Positions 46,068 through 56,390 of a DNA stretch of 64,000 nt are shown in pieces. A program made the translations under genes and the position numbers. Origin of the DNA: Ignavibacterium sp037440165. Lineage in GTDB: Bacteria; Bacteroidota; Ignavibacteria; Ignavibacteriales; Ignavibacteriaceae. A model generated the notes under the pieces. That model searched no databases and was not told the DNA's origin. It saw nothing but the letters and a program-made list of their open reading frames with translations. The DNA lies in contig NZ_JBBIUQ010000012.1 of assembly GCF_037440165.1 (NCBI RefSeq), positions 27,502 to 91,501 of the forward strand. Reading direction: 5' to 3'. Numbering within the stretch: position 1 is the stretch's first letter; each line of letters begins with the position of its first letter.

Positions 46068-47102
46068 ATGAACATAAAAGAATTCATTCAGAAGTATGAT
46101 ACTCAAAATCAGTTTGAAGTTTTACAGAACACTTACAAACAAATTGAATATGCACTAAATAATACTTATCCACAGTTTGGATTTGATAAATCATCTTATA
46201 ATAAAATTGTTATTTCAGGATTAGGCGGATCAGCTATCAGCGGCGATCTGTTAAAAAATTTTCTTAAAGATGAATTGAATCTTCCCGTTTTAATCAACCG
46301 AAATTATTTTCTCCCATCATTTGCTGATGAAAAAACTTTATTAATAGCTTCATCTTATTCAGGGAATACAGAGGAAACGCTTTCATCATTTAACGATGGT
46401 CTGAAGAGAAAATGTAAGATTATAAGTATTTCAACAGGCGGTAAACTCGAAAATCTTTCTAATGATCATTCAATCCCTTTTGTAAGATTACAAAAAGGAT
46501 TTCAGCCGCGATATGCATTGGGCTTGAGCTTTTTTACATTGATTAAAGTTTTTGAAAAATTAAATTTTATTGAATCACAGAAAGAAATAGTTGAGAAGAT
46601 TATTTCCCTTTGGAAAGAAAAAGCTATTTATTATTCAACTGATTACAATTCAGCACTGAACACAGCTCAACAGCTTATAGGATTTATTCCTGCTATTTAT
46701 TCAGCTTCCGATTATACGAACTCAGTTGGATACAGATTTAAATCTCAAATCAATGAAAACTCAAAACTTCATGCCTTTCACCATGAATTCCCGGAAATGA
46801 ATCACAATGAAATAATTGGCTGGGAATCGCATCAGCAAAAACAACTTCACACAAAAGTAGTATATCTGCTTGATGAAACTTATCATCCTCAAATCAAAAA
46901 GAGATTTCAGATTGTTTCTGAATTCATCAAAAAATCTGATGTAGAAATTATCTCTCTCGAAAGCAGGGAGAATAATTTTAAGGTACGGATTATGGATTTG
47001 ATTTTTTTAGTTGATTGGATAAGTTTTTATCTGGGAGTATTAAGAGGATTTGATCCAAGTGAAATTGATTATATCAATCTTCTTAAAAAAAGATTAACCT
47101 AA
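46068..47102 (+). CDS. Bifunctional phosphoglucose/phosphomannose isomerase
   Basis: An SIS-type fold with ISGLGGSAISGDLLKNFL and LIASSYSGNTEETLSSF for sugar-phosphate binding, FQPRYALGLSFFTL, and EFPEMNHNEIIGWE in the C-terminal catalytic part. These are the marks of the archaeal/bacterial PGI/PMI family rather than classical Pgi. It links glucose 6-phosphate, fructose 6-phosphate and mannose 6-phosphate. Length 344 is normal. It starts six bases after ptsI. Confidence 0.9.
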   Translation: MNIKEFIQKYDTQNQFEVLQNTYKQIEYALNNTYPQFGFDKSSYNKIVISGLGGSAISGDLLKNFLKDELNLPVLINRNYFLPSFADEKTLLIASSYSGNTEETLSSFNDGLKRKCKIISISTGGKLENLSNDHSIPFVRLQKGFQPRYALGLSFFTLIKVFEKLNFIESQKEIVEKIISLWKEKAIYYSTDYNSALNTAQQLIGFIPAIYSASDYTNSVGYRFKSQINENSKLHAFHHEFPEMNHNEIIGWESHQQKQLHTKVVYLLDETYHPQIKKRFQIVSEFIKKSDVEIISLESRENNFKVRIMDLIFLVDWISFYLGVLRGFDPSEIDYINLLKKRLT

Positions 47103-47119
47103 AACTATTTGAGAGAATA

Positions 47120-49933
47120 TTGAAAATTCTTTTCAGAGTCTGTTTTGTAATTCTGCTTTTTACCGCTGCGGATTTACAAGCTCAGTATTTTTTCTTCGGT
47201 AGAAATAAAGTTCAGTATGAGGATTTCGACTGGAAAGTTCTTCGAACTGAACATTTTAATATTTATTACTATGGTGAAATGGAAACCATTGCTGAAATTG
47301 GTGCTGCTTATGCCGAAGAAATTTATGCTGAGCTTTCTGAAAAATTAAATCATGTTGTCACAAGAAAAATTCCTCTCATTTTCTATAACACTTCGATTCA
47401 CTTTCAGCAGACAAATGTTACCCCTGGTTTTATTCCTGAAGGTGTTGGAGGATTTTTTGAATTTATCAAAGGAAGAGTAGTTATTCCGTCAACAGGTTCA
47501 CTTTCTGATTTCAGACATGTAATCAGACACGAACTTGTGCATGTTTTTATGACAAACAAAGTTTTTCGTGTGCTTCGTGATCATAGACAACCACCAGATA
47601 TTCTGCCTCCGCTCTGGTTTGTTGAAGGTTTGGCAGAATATCTTTCAACTGAAGTTGATGCACAGGCAGAAATGGTAATGCGCGATGCTGTTATAAATAA
47701 TTACTTCGTTGGATTGAAAAATATATTCAGAATTTATGGCACTTTTCTGATGTACAAAGAAGGTCAGAGTTTTCTTGAATTTGTTGAAGAAAAATATGGA
47801 GCAGAGAAAATTCCTTTGATTCTAGAAAACATCTGGCTTTATAAAAACTTTAATGAAGTTATTGAGCACACTTTACAGAAGTCTATTGATGAAATTGATA
47901 ATGAATGGTCATATTATCTGAAGCGAAAATATTTTCCTTTGCTTGCAGATAAAGTGCCTCAGGAAATTGGAGCAAAAAAACTTACTAACTGGGGTTTTAA
48001 TTTTTCACCTGTTTACTACAAATCGAAAGACAGCAGTTTTATCTTCTTCAGCGCAAACAGAGATGGATATTCTTCACTATACAAATTGACACTTGATAAA
48101 AATTTTAATCCGGCTGATGAACCTGAATTAATTCTTCGCGGTGAAAAGTCAGATGAATTTGAAGCCTTTCATCTTTTCCAATCTGCTATTGATGTTTCAC
48201 AATCAGGTTTGCTTTGTTTTGTAACTAAGAGTGGAGCTACTGATGTTATTCATTTTATGAATGTAAGTAACAATCAAATTATTAAAACTTTTCAGCGGGA
48301 ATATTTGATCTCAATAAGCTCACCGAAATTTTCGGATGATGGAAACAAGATTGTTTTTCAGGCAGTTGATCAGAAAGGGTTTAGTGATATTTATTATTAT
48401 GAACCTGAAAATGATTCTTTATTAAGACTTACAAATGATTATTATGATGATCGCGATCCTTGTTTTGGGCTAAGCAATAAAATTATTTTTTCTTCAGATA
48501 GAACAGCAGGGAATTTTGAAGGCAAGTATAATCTTTTTTCAATTCAACTTGATAATAAAGAAATAAAATATGTTACTTATGCCAATGCTAATTTTTCAAA
48601 TCCGATAATCTCAAATAATAAACAATTCCTGCTTTTCACTTCGGACATTGATGGAGTAAGAAATATATGGATGCAAAATATCAGTGAAGGAAAATTTCAT
48701 AATAAGATTAGTCAGGTTTCTAATTTTTTTACAAGTGCATTTGATCCAAGATGTATAAACGACACAATGATCATTTTTTCCGGATTTCAGAATTTTTCAT
48801 TTCATATTTATCGCAAATCAATAAATCAATCTGAGTTAGACACCTCAAAAAGCTTAGTGTTTGAATCCCGATCTGTGAAAGGAAAATGGTTAGCTGAAAC
48901 TCTCCCGTTAGAAAAAGAATATCAGAAATTGAATTATGAAAAAGAATATGCTCTCGATTATGCACAAAGCGTGGTTGCTACAGATCCTGTTTTTGGAACA
49001 CGCGGAGGAGCAATCCTTACACTTAGTGATTTACTCGGTGATGACCAGTATTATATTTTACTTTACAACACTGCTGAAGTGCAAAGTGATTTTCTCCGTA
49101 GTTTTAATCTTTCAATTACAAGAATAAACTTGTCTTCTCGGGTAAATTTTGGTTATGGAATTTTTAATTTCAACGGAAGGCGATATGATATAAGAGAAAC
49201 CGATGAATTCTTTTATGAAAAAAGCTATGGTGGTGTTTTTTTGTTGAGTTATCCTTTAACTAAATTTCAAAGAATTGAGGCATCAACAACATTAGCTGAT
49301 ACCGAAAGAGAAATTGTTCCAGGTATTTCTGAGCGAAAAGCTTTTCTTCTAAGTAACAGCATTTCAATGGTTCACGATAATTCTTTGTGGAGCACTTCCG
49401 GTCCAATTGATGGTTCGCGCTGGTTAGTTCTTCTTGGTTACACAACTGACATTAAATTCAGTAATGTTAATTATTTCAGTATCATTGGCGATTACAGATA
49501 TTATCTAAGATTAGGATTGAGAACAGCTTTAGCAACCCGTATCGGATTTTTTTACAACGAAGGAAAAGATGCAAGAAGATATTTTATGGGCGGTAGCTGG
49601 GATTTGCGAGGCTGGCCACGATGGTCTATTCGCGGTGAAAAAATGTGGTTGACATCGCTTGAGTTTCGGTTTCCTTTGATCGATCAGTTAAACATCAAGT
49701 TTCCATTTCTTGATCTTGGTTTCTGGGGATTTCGTGCAGCAACATTTTTCGATGCTGGAAGTGCATGGGATACAGAATATAAAACAACTTACGGAAGTGT
49801 CGGAGTAGGTTTTCGATTTAATATTTTCGGTGTGCTTGTTCTCAGGTATGATATCGGGAAAAAAATTGAAAAAGATTTTACACAATTTCAGCCAGGTTTA
49901 TTCTACCAATTTTTCTTTGGATGGGACTTTTGA
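47120..49933 (+). CDS. Peptidase-MA domain, TolB-like propeller and outer-membrane barrel fusion
   Basis: After a signal peptide (to about residue 21, LQAQ), residues 40-260 form a peptidase-MA-type metalloprotease domain with HELVH at 137-141 and a downstream Glu173 in EGLAEYLS, as in gluzincins. Residues 290-600 contain WD40/TolB-like repeats (SPKFSDDGNKIVFQA, KIIFSSDRT, FLLFTSDIDGVRNIW). The last 300 residues are a BamA/D15-like barrel with YFMGGSWDLRGWP, EFRFPLIDQ and a final Phe. It would sit in the outer membrane with a periplasmic or surface protease. The start is TTG 47120. Substrate unknown. Confidence 0.83.
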   Translation: MKILFRVCFVILLFTAADLQAQYFFFGRNKVQYEDFDWKVLRTEHFNIYYYGEMETIAEIGAAYAEEIYAELSEKLNHVVTRKIPLIFYNTSIHFQQTNVTPGFIPEGVGGFFEFIKGRVVIPSTGSLSDFRHVIRHELVHVFMTNKVFRVLRDHRQPPDILPPLWFVEGLAEYLSTEVDAQAEMVMRDAVINNYFVGLKNIFRIYGTFLMYKEGQSFLEFVEEKYGAEKIPLILENIWLYKNFNEVIEHTLQKSIDEIDNEWSYYLKRKYFPLLADKVPQEIGAKKLTNWGFNFSPVYYKSKDSSFIFFSANRDGYSSLYKLTLDKNFNPADEPELILRGEKSDEFEAFHLFQSAIDVSQSGLLCFVTKSGATDVIHFMNVSNNQIIKTFQREYLISISSPKFSDDGNKIVFQAVDQKGFSDIYYYEPENDSLLRLTNDYYDDRDPCFGLSNKIIFSSDRTAGNFEGKYNLFSIQLDNKEIKYVTYANANFSNPIISNNKQFLLFTSDIDGVRNIWMQNISEGKFHNKISQVSNFFTSAFDPRCINDTMIIFSGFQNFSFHIYRKSINQSELDTSKSLVFESRSVKGKWLAETLPLEKEYQKLNYEKEYALDYAQSVVATDPVFGTRGGAILTLSDLLGDDQYYILLYNTAEVQSDFLRSFNLSITRINLSSRVNFGYGIFNFNGRRYDIRETDEFFYEKSYGGVFLLSYPLTKFQRIEASTTLADTEREIVPGISERKAFLLSNSISMVHDNSLWSTSGPIDGSRWLVLLGYTTDIKFSNVNYFSIIGDYRYYLRLGLRTALATRIGFFYNEGKDARRYFMGGSWDLRGWPRWSIRGEKMWLTSLEFRFPLIDQLNIKFPFLDLGFWGFRAATFFDAGSAWDTEYKTTYGSVGVGFRFNIFGVLVLRYDIGKKIEKDFTQFQPGLFYQFFFGWDF

Positions 49934-51063
49934 GAAAAATATTTTTTTTAATATCGCTCCTATTCCTAGCCGGTTGTGCTAAATCGCTAATTCAAATCAG
50001 CAGTGGTAATGTTGAGAATGTGCATCCAATTTTTGGAAAGAATAGTGAACGAAATTTTTTCTATAACATCACAACTTCTGACAGTATAAAATTAATCTGG
50101 AAAGCAAATGCATTTGGAAGTTTTAATAATTCATCTGTAGTTGCAAACGATTCAATGATTTTCATTGCTGATCTTGCCGGTCGAATTCATGTTTTTAATC
50201 TTGAAAATGGTAAACAACGCGGAGTTCTTAAAACAAAAGGAGCAATTTTTTCAACGCCCTTTCTTTACAAACTCAGAATTTATTATCCGCTTGTCAAAGA
50301 TGGGGAAAAACTAACAGAATTTATTGTTTACGATTATTATGCAGGAAATGATTTATACATCGTGGAAATTGAGGATCTGATTACAAACCAGTTGATTTTT
50401 GATGATGAAGCAATTTATCTTTTTGCTGAAGACGGAACTGTTTACAAATACAATTTCGAAGCAAAATTAATTTGGAAAATAGAAACGAACCAAAACATAC
50501 ATTCCGTTCCTGCATTGACTAAGAATAAAATTTTTTTCGGTAATGACGCCGGTGAAATTATAGTTATTGATACATACACCGGAAAAATATTATACAGAAA
50601 AAAAATCAGTTCTCACTTCTTCTCTGGTATTACAATCAATGATGGAATTTGTTATGTCGGTGACGATGAAGGAAAACTTTTTGCAATAGATTCAGACACT
50701 TATGAAATAATTTTTTCAGTTGATACTAAAGGAAGAATTTTGATGAATCCGGCAGTTGATGATAAAAATATTTATGTCGGAAATATGAAAAGAATGTTTT
50801 TCTGCATTGATAAAAAAAATGGAAAGATAAACTGGTCGAAAAATCTTAAAGGATATTTTAACTCAACACCAATTGTAACTAATAATCATTTAATTGTTCC
50901 GAATCTGTTTAAATCTCTTTTTGTGATTGATAAAGAAAGAGGTGAATCAATTAAAGAAATTGAATTTGATAATCGTGCCAGACTATCACCAGTAATTGTA
51001 AACAATAAACTAATAATCGGTTATGATGAAGGAGTAATTGCTGCTTATGAATTTGTTAACTAA
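49921..51063 (+). CDS. Lipoprotein with PQQ-like beta-propeller (BamB-like)
   Basis: The lipobox is LAGC with Cys19 as the lipidated residue. The rest repeats blades such as GNDAGEIIVIDTYTGKILYR, GDDEGKLFAIDSDTYEI and FCIDKKNGKINWSKNLKG, the pattern of PQQ-type propellers. BamB helps outer-membrane barrel assembly; here it follows a barrel gene with a 13-base overlap, which fits such a role but is not proof. Length 380. Confidence 0.83.
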   Translation: MGLLRKIFFLISLLFLAGCAKSLIQISSGNVENVHPIFGKNSERNFFYNITTSDSIKLIWKANAFGSFNNSSVVANDSMIFIADLAGRIHVFNLENGKQRGVLKTKGAIFSTPFLYKLRIYYPLVKDGEKLTEFIVYDYYAGNDLYIVEIEDLITNQLIFDDEAIYLFAEDGTVYKYNFEAKLIWKIETNQNIHSVPALTKNKIFFGNDAGEIIVIDTYTGKILYRKKISSHFFSGITINDGICYVGDDEGKLFAIDSDTYEIIFSVDTKGRILMNPAVDDKNIYVGNMKRMFFCIDKKNGKINWSKNLKGYFNSTPIVTNNHLIVPNLFKSLFVIDKERGESIKEIEFDNRARLSPVIVNNKLIIGYDEGVIAAYEFVN

Positions 51064-51766
51064 AACATTAATGATTTTGTTTTTCGTTAGTCTTTTCTTG
51101 CAAGCACAGGATTGCAACAACATTCTTCGTATAATTTCCGATAAATCAGAAGTAAATATTTTTGTAAATGATTCACTTGTATCATCAAATGGACAAGCTG
51201 AATTAGAAATTTCTGATGGCGAATACAAAATCACTGCAAGTGAAAATGATGAGAACTGGAATACAAAAACTTTTACTGACAAAATATCTTTATCGAACTG
51301 CGAAACAAAAATCATTCACTATCATTTTAATGCTGAAACTTTACTCGAAACTATTCCATCAGATGTTTATGTTTATTCTAATGATTCACTGCTTGGATTC
51401 ACACCAATAAAAATCCCAGCAACTGTTCAGGAATTAAAACTATCCAAACCAGGTTATGTTCAAAAAAAAATTAAGATCGAAGAAAAACCTGTTCAAATAG
51501 TTCAGCTGGAATTTAATGGAACAATTAAATCAGAACCATTCGTGAAAACGACTTTATTCAAAGTGTTGACTGGTTCAGCGATTGCACTTGGAGCAGTTAC
51601 TGCTTACTTCAAACTTAAAGCTGATGATAAATTTGATGAGTATCGTTTTTCCGGTGATAGAAAATTTCTTGATGAAACACACCGATACGATACAATCAGC
51701 GGAATCTCACTTGCTTTATTCCAAATAAACTTCGGCTACTTAATCTACAGGTTTTTAGCTGAATAA
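51047..51766 (+). CDS. PEGA-domain exported protein
   Basis: A signal peptide (MNLLTKTLMILFFVSLFLQ) is followed by two PEGA-like units, the clearer being DVYVYSNDSLLGFTPIKIPA to LSKPGYVQKKIKIEE near residues 105-150. A C-terminal hydrophobic stretch (LFKVLTGSAIALGAVTAYF) may be a membrane helix. PEGA domains are surface or periplasmic with unknown ligands. I start at ATG 51047, which lies within the end of the previous gene. Confidence 0.7.
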   Translation: MNLLTKTLMILFFVSLFLQAQDCNNILRIISDKSEVNIFVNDSLVSSNGQAELEISDGEYKITASENDENWNTKTFTDKISLSNCETKIIHYHFNAETLLETIPSDVYVYSNDSLLGFTPIKIPATVQELKLSKPGYVQKKIKIEEKPVQIVQLEFNGTIKSEPFVKTTLFKVLTGSAIALGAVTAYFKLKADDKFDEYRFSGDRKFLDETHRYDTISGISLALFQINFGYLIYRFLAE

Positions 51767-51792
51767 TTTTTCCATCCTTATTTTTGTTCTGT

Positions 51793-52647
51793 ATGATTAT
51801 AGTTTTAGAAGCATTAAATCTTTCAACAGAATATCTTAATAAAAAGGGCGTTGAATCAGCAAGACTAAATGCTGAACTGATGCTCGCTCACATTCTTAAT
51901 TGTAAGCGGCTTGAATTATATCTTATGTTCGATCGTCCACTCGATCAAACAGAGCTTACTGCTTACAGAGAATTTTTAGCCCGAAGAGCAAATCGAGAAC
52001 CATTACAATACATTCTTGGAGAAGCAGAATTTTATAATATTAAATTAAAAGTCAACCGAAGTGTTTTAATTCCCAGACCCGAAACTGAAATTCTTGTTGA
52101 AAGGATTATTCAGGATTATTCACAGAAAAGTGAATTTAAATTTCTTGATATAGGAATAGGTTCCGGAAATATTTCAATTGCGATCTTAAAAAATATTTCA
52201 TTCGCTTCAGGTGTTGGAATTGATGTAAGTGATGATGCATTAAATATAGCTAAATCAAACGCTGAAAATAATTTTGTGAGTGAAAGATTGAAGACAATTC
52301 ATATTGATATATTAAAAGATGATGTTATGTCACTTGGAAAATTTGATGCGATAATTTCAAATCCTCCTTATGTTTCTTCAGGTGATTTTGAAAAACTTGA
52401 ACCTGAACTGAAAGTTTATGAACCTCAAATTGCTTTAACAGATTTTTACAACGGTTTAACCTTTTACCGAAAAATAGTATCTGTTGCCGATAAATTATTA
52501 AATGAAAATGGAAGAGTTTATTTTGAGATTGGTAAAGGTCAATCAGGTGAAATAAAAACTATGATGATGAACAGCGGATTGGATAATATCTCCATCTTAA
52601 AAGATTATCAGGGAATTGACAGAATTATTGCCGGAGACATTAAATGA
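51793..52647 (+). CDS. prmC: Release factor glutamine methyltransferase
   Basis: Methylates the Gln of the GGQ motif in RF1 and RF2 (the latter encoded here at 36751). The catalytic NPPY is at 190-193 and the SAM motif is DIGIGSGNISIAIL; the N-terminal helical domain includes REPLQYILGEAEFYNIKLKV and RPETEILVERI. I use ATG 51793; TTG 51784 adds three residues. A TATTTTTG box just upstream (51779-51786) has no matching TTG element. Confidence 0.94.
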   Translation: MIIVLEALNLSTEYLNKKGVESARLNAELMLAHILNCKRLELYLMFDRPLDQTELTAYREFLARRANREPLQYILGEAEFYNIKLKVNRSVLIPRPETEILVERIIQDYSQKSEFKFLDIGIGSGNISIAILKNISFASGVGIDVSDDALNIAKSNAENNFVSERLKTIHIDILKDDVMSLGKFDAIISNPPYVSSGDFEKLEPELKVYEPQIALTDFYNGLTFYRKIVSVADKLLNENGRVYFEIGKGQSGEIKTMMMNSGLDNISILKDYQGIDRIIAGDIK

Positions 52648-53108
52648 GAGTTATAGTTCAGAAAGTTTCAGAAGCAGGAGTTTACATTCGGGAAGAAAAT
52701 TATTCTGCAGAAATTGGAAAAGGTCTTGTTATTTTGCTTGGAATTAAACACGATGACACAGAAGAAGATGTAAACTTTCTTGCAGATAAATGCTCTAATC
52801 TCAGAATTTTTCTTGATGAAAATGAAAAGATGAACTTATCTCTAAAAGATGTTAGTGGAGAAGCGCTTGTTATATCACAGTTTACTCTTTATGGAGATAC
52901 TCAGAAAGGCAATCGTCCGGGTTTTTCGGATTCAGCGCGACCTGAAACCGCAATTCCACTTTACGAAAAATTTATTGCTCGGATGAAAGAGAATATTGGA
53001 GAGGAAAAAGTTAAAGTTGGAATTTTTGGAGCAATGATGCTGGTTAAAATATTTAATGATGGTCCAGTTACAATCATTATCGATTCGAAAAGAAAAGGTT
53101 CAACTTGA
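52644..53108 (+). CDS. dtd: D-aminoacyl-tRNA deacylase
   Basis: Removes D-amino acids mischarged to tRNA. The family motifs SQFTLYGDTQKGNRPGFSDS and, near the end, NDGPVTIIID (the GP-motif) are intact. Length 154 is normal. It overlaps prmC by four bases (ATGA) and the next gene by four (TTGA), so all are in one translation run. Confidence 0.95.
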   Translation: MRVIVQKVSEAGVYIREENYSAEIGKGLVILLGIKHDDTEEDVNFLADKCSNLRIFLDENEKMNLSLKDVSGEALVISQFTLYGDTQKGNRPGFSDSARPETAIPLYEKFIARMKENIGEEKVKVGIFGAMMLVKIFNDGPVTIIIDSKRKGST

Positions 53109-54010
53109 AGTCAGTATTAATGATATTTATTGATGGCGTTGGTATTGGCAAACCTGATAAAGAATATAACCCGTTCTTTAGATTAGGATTTAAAACATTC
53201 TCAAAATTATTTAATACAATTCCACATTTAGAAAATCCATTCCTTTCAACTGATTCAATAATACTTAAGCCAATTGATGCAAATCTTGGAGTTGATGGTT
53301 TACCGCAAAGCGGGACTGGTCAGGTATCGATTTTTTGTGGTGTGAATGCTGCAAAAATAATTGGTCAACATTTCGGACCGTTTCCACATTCAAAAACAAT
53401 TGATATTCTTCGCGATAAAAATATTTTCAAAGAGTTTTTGAAAAGAAATAAAAAAGTTTTTTTTGCAAATGCTTACCCAAAAATATTTTTCGATTATCAA
53501 AAAAGCGGTAAAACAAGATTAAGTGCTACAACACTTAGCTGTAAACTTTCCGGAATAAGACTAAATACAGGAACAGATCTAAGAAGAGCAAGAGCATTAA
53601 CAGCAGAAATAACAAATGAGCGATGGAATAAAAAGCTTAATTATAAAATCCCAACAATCTCAGCTAAAGCTTCAGCAAGAAGATTGTTGAGAATCGCTTC
53701 AGAAAACAATTTTACTTTGTATGAATTTTTTCTAACCGATCATCTTGGGCACGGCAGAATAAAGGATGAGTTTGAGAAAATTCATAATAATCTTGATGAA
53801 TTTCTGCTTGAGCTGCTTACTAAATTTGATAACCAAAAAATGAATATTGTAGTTTGTTCAGATCACGGGAATTATGAAGATTTGTCAGTTAAAGGTCATA
53901 CAAGAAATCCGGTTTTATTTATCACGGCAGGAAGACAAGCAAAAAATATTGCTGATTCAATTAATGATTTAACTCAAATTAAATCTGCAATAATTAAATT
54001 TTGTATGTGA
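53105..54010 (+). CDS. Alkaline-phosphatase-superfamily metalloenzyme, phosphoglycerate-mutase-like
   Basis: MIFIDGVGIG gives the first metal-binding Asp, GLPQSGTGQVSIFCG the nucleophile region, DHLGHGR and SDHGNYEDLSVKGHTRNPV the second metal cluster. These match the family that includes cofactor-independent phosphoglycerate mutase and phosphopentomutase, but at 301 residues it lacks the large inserted domain of iPGM. The substrate cannot be told from sequence. The start is TTG 53105. Confidence 0.78.
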   Translation: MKSVLMIFIDGVGIGKPDKEYNPFFRLGFKTFSKLFNTIPHLENPFLSTDSIILKPIDANLGVDGLPQSGTGQVSIFCGVNAAKIIGQHFGPFPHSKTIDILRDKNIFKEFLKRNKKVFFANAYPKIFFDYQKSGKTRLSATTLSCKLSGIRLNTGTDLRRARALTAEITNERWNKKLNYKIPTISAKASARRLLRIASENNFTLYEFFLTDHLGHGRIKDEFEKIHNNLDEFLLELLTKFDNQKMNIVVCSDHGNYEDLSVKGHTRNPVLFITAGRQAKNIADSINDLTQIKSAIIKFCM

Positions 54011-56388
54011 GAAATTATCCATTCATAAAATTTGCAATTCTATTTGTAACAGGAATTCTAATTGGAATTTTCATTGATATTCCAATTCCGTTTATTGCTG
54101 CTGCAATTTGTCTTCTGATTATTTTGTTATTACTAAATAAAAAGTTAAACTCAATTCTTTTGCTCACAATCATTAAAGCAACCATCTCAATTCTGATTGG
54201 AATCGGCATAGTATTTACCAATCAAAACGAAACACAATCAAAATTAACTTCATATCAAAAGGAAAAAGGAGTAAAAGTTTACGGGACTGTTGAAGAAATT
54301 GAACTTGAAAGAAAATACGAAATCGCTTTCATTCTAAAATCTGACAGCATAATTATAAATAACAAAACAATTCAAACTAATGAAAAGCTTTTGTGCAGAT
54401 TAAGAAGTGATAGTGCTGATAGAAAATATTTTTATGACAATGCAAAACCCGGAAAATATCTTTTTGTCTCCGGAACATTTCAACAGGGAAGAGATATAAG
54501 AAATCCAGGAGAATTTGATTACAGGAAATTTTTGTTTTCAAAGGGCATTACCGGAATAATCAATTCTTATGATTCTGCTTCGGTAGTAATTCTCAATAAT
54601 GATTTTAATTATCTGAAAAATTTAATCTTTCAATCAAGAAAAAATATTGACAAGCTCATTCATCAATTACACAACGACCAGACAGCCGGCTTATTAAGAG
54701 GTTTACTGTTAGCAGACAGAACAGAAATTGATTATGAGACTAAAGAGAATTTTGTAAACTCAGGTGTTATTCACATTCTTGCTGTTTCCGGATTACATGT
54801 AGGTTACATTTTAGTTTTCTTTATTGTTGTTTTTGGAAGATTCAACATTTATTTAAGATCATTTCTTACCATTGCAGGTCTTTTATGTTTTATGGTAATA
54901 ACAGGTACTCCTGCCTCAGTTTTCCGTGCAACTTTAATGTCGGTTATTCTGATAATTGCCTTTCTCTCAGGAAGAAGCACTAATCTCCTGAATTCCATTG
55001 CGCTTTCAGCAGTTTTCATATTATGTGTCATACCATTTGAAATTCTAAATCCGGGATTTCAGCTTTCTTTCTCTGCCGTTTTATCGATTGCATTAATTTA
55101 TCCTGTAATTCAAAAAGTTATAAATGAAACTGCAATAAAAAACAGTTTGGTAAAAAATGTTTTACTGTTTGCTGGAGTTTCTTTAAGTGCTCAGATTGGA
55201 ACTTTGCCTTTCACTTTAGCATACTTCAACAAGTTATCTTTGATTTCGCTGTTCACAAATCTTTTTGTAATACCTCTTGCAGGAATAATTGTCGGTTTAG
55301 CGATCATAACTCTGATAATAGGAAGTTTATTACCATCAATTGCAGTTTACATTGCAATTGTAAATAATGTAATTACTTCACTGATGATGGACTTAGTGCG
55401 ATTCAGTGGAAGTTTGGATTTTGCATTCATTCGAATAAATAATTTTTCTATGCCAGACTCTATTTTCTTTTATGTATTCATTTCAATTTTGGTTTATTCA
55501 ATCAGAACTTCAATTAAATCGGCTTTCAGATTTGTTGCAGCAATTATCGTATTTGCGAACATTTTCGTTTTTTCTACTCTGGATAATAAGAAATTACTTT
55601 CTGATGGAGTGTTAAGTGTTCTTATGATTGATGTTGGGCAAGGTGATTCATTCCTTTTGAAATTTTCAAATGGAAAAACTGCTTTGATTGATGCAGGAGT
55701 TGTTGATCCATTTTTCGATACTGGTGAACGAATAATTATTCCTTTACTCGATTACCTTGATATCGTGAAAATAGATTACGGATTTGTCAGTCATCTCGAT
55801 ACTGATCACTATGGTGGATTCGCTTCTCTTATTCACAACGGAAGAGTAAATGAAATATACAGACCAAAACCAGACTCATCTGATAAATCAATCAGGTTCG
55901 AGAAATTTCTGAAGCGATACAATTTAAGAACGAATATTTATGATAAAAGTAAGATCGAAATTGGTAAAACAGTTTTGTATATTCTGAATGATGCGCAAAG
56001 TGATTACTTGAATAAACTCTCATCTAACGATCGAAGTGGAATTATGAAAATTATTTTTGGTAATACAAGTTTTCTATTTGTTGGTGATGCTGAAATACCT
56101 GCTGAGGCATACTATCTTAATCACTACAATAAATTTCTTGATTCAGATGTTTTGAAAGTAGGTCATCACGGAAGCAGCACCAGCTCATCTCAAGAATTTT
56201 TAGAAACAATTTCACCGAGAATTTCTTTGATTAGTGCTGGAATTAAAAATAAATTTGGACATCCATCTGAAATAGTTTTGAAAAGACTGGAACAAATCAA
56301 TTCACAAATTCTTAGAACTGATTTATCAGGTGCTGTTCTGCTTCAATCGGATGGAGAAGAAATAAAAATCATTGATTGGAAAAATTAA
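54007..56388 (+). CDS. comEC: ComEC/Rec2-type DNA uptake channel
   Basis: N-terminal helices and an OB-like region (about residues 90-180) precede the competence domain with GLLLADRTEIDYE and SGVIHILAVSGLHVGYIL, followed by about eight helices, then a metallo-beta-lactamase-like domain with DVGQGDSFLLKF, SHLDTDHYGG and VGHHGSSTSSS. The full three-part structure suggests natural transformation ability, though pilus genes are not in view. GTG 54007 overlaps the previous stop by four bases; TTG 54001 is the other option. About 793 residues. Confidence 0.93.
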   Translation: MRNYPFIKFAILFVTGILIGIFIDIPIPFIAAAICLLIILLLLNKKLNSILLLTIIKATISILIGIGIVFTNQNETQSKLTSYQKEKGVKVYGTVEEIELERKYEIAFILKSDSIIINNKTIQTNEKLLCRLRSDSADRKYFYDNAKPGKYLFVSGTFQQGRDIRNPGEFDYRKFLFSKGITGIINSYDSASVVILNNDFNYLKNLIFQSRKNIDKLIHQLHNDQTAGLLRGLLLADRTEIDYETKENFVNSGVIHILAVSGLHVGYILVFFIVVFGRFNIYLRSFLTIAGLLCFMVITGTPASVFRATLMSVILIIAFLSGRSTNLLNSIALSAVFILCVIPFEILNPGFQLSFSAVLSIALIYPVIQKVINETAIKNSLVKNVLLFAGVSLSAQIGTLPFTLAYFNKLSLISLFTNLFVIPLAGIIVGLAIITLIIGSLLPSIAVYIAIVNNVITSLMMDLVRFSGSLDFAFIRINNFSMPDSIFFYVFISILVYSIRTSIKSAFRFVAAIIVFANIFVFSTLDNKKLLSDGVLSVLMIDVGQGDSFLLKFSNGKTALIDAGVVDPFFDTGERIIIPLLDYLDIVKIDYGFVSHLDTDHYGGFASLIHNGRVNEIYRPKPDSSDKSIRFEKFLKRYNLRTNIYDKSKIEIGKTVLYILNDAQSDYLNKLSSNDRSGIMKIIFGNTSFLFVGDAEIPAEAYYLNHYNKFLDSDVLKVGHHGSSTSSSQEFLETISPRISLISAGIKNKFGHPSEIVLKRLEQINSQILRTDLSGAVLLQSDGEEIKIIDWKN

Positions 56389-56390
56389 GT

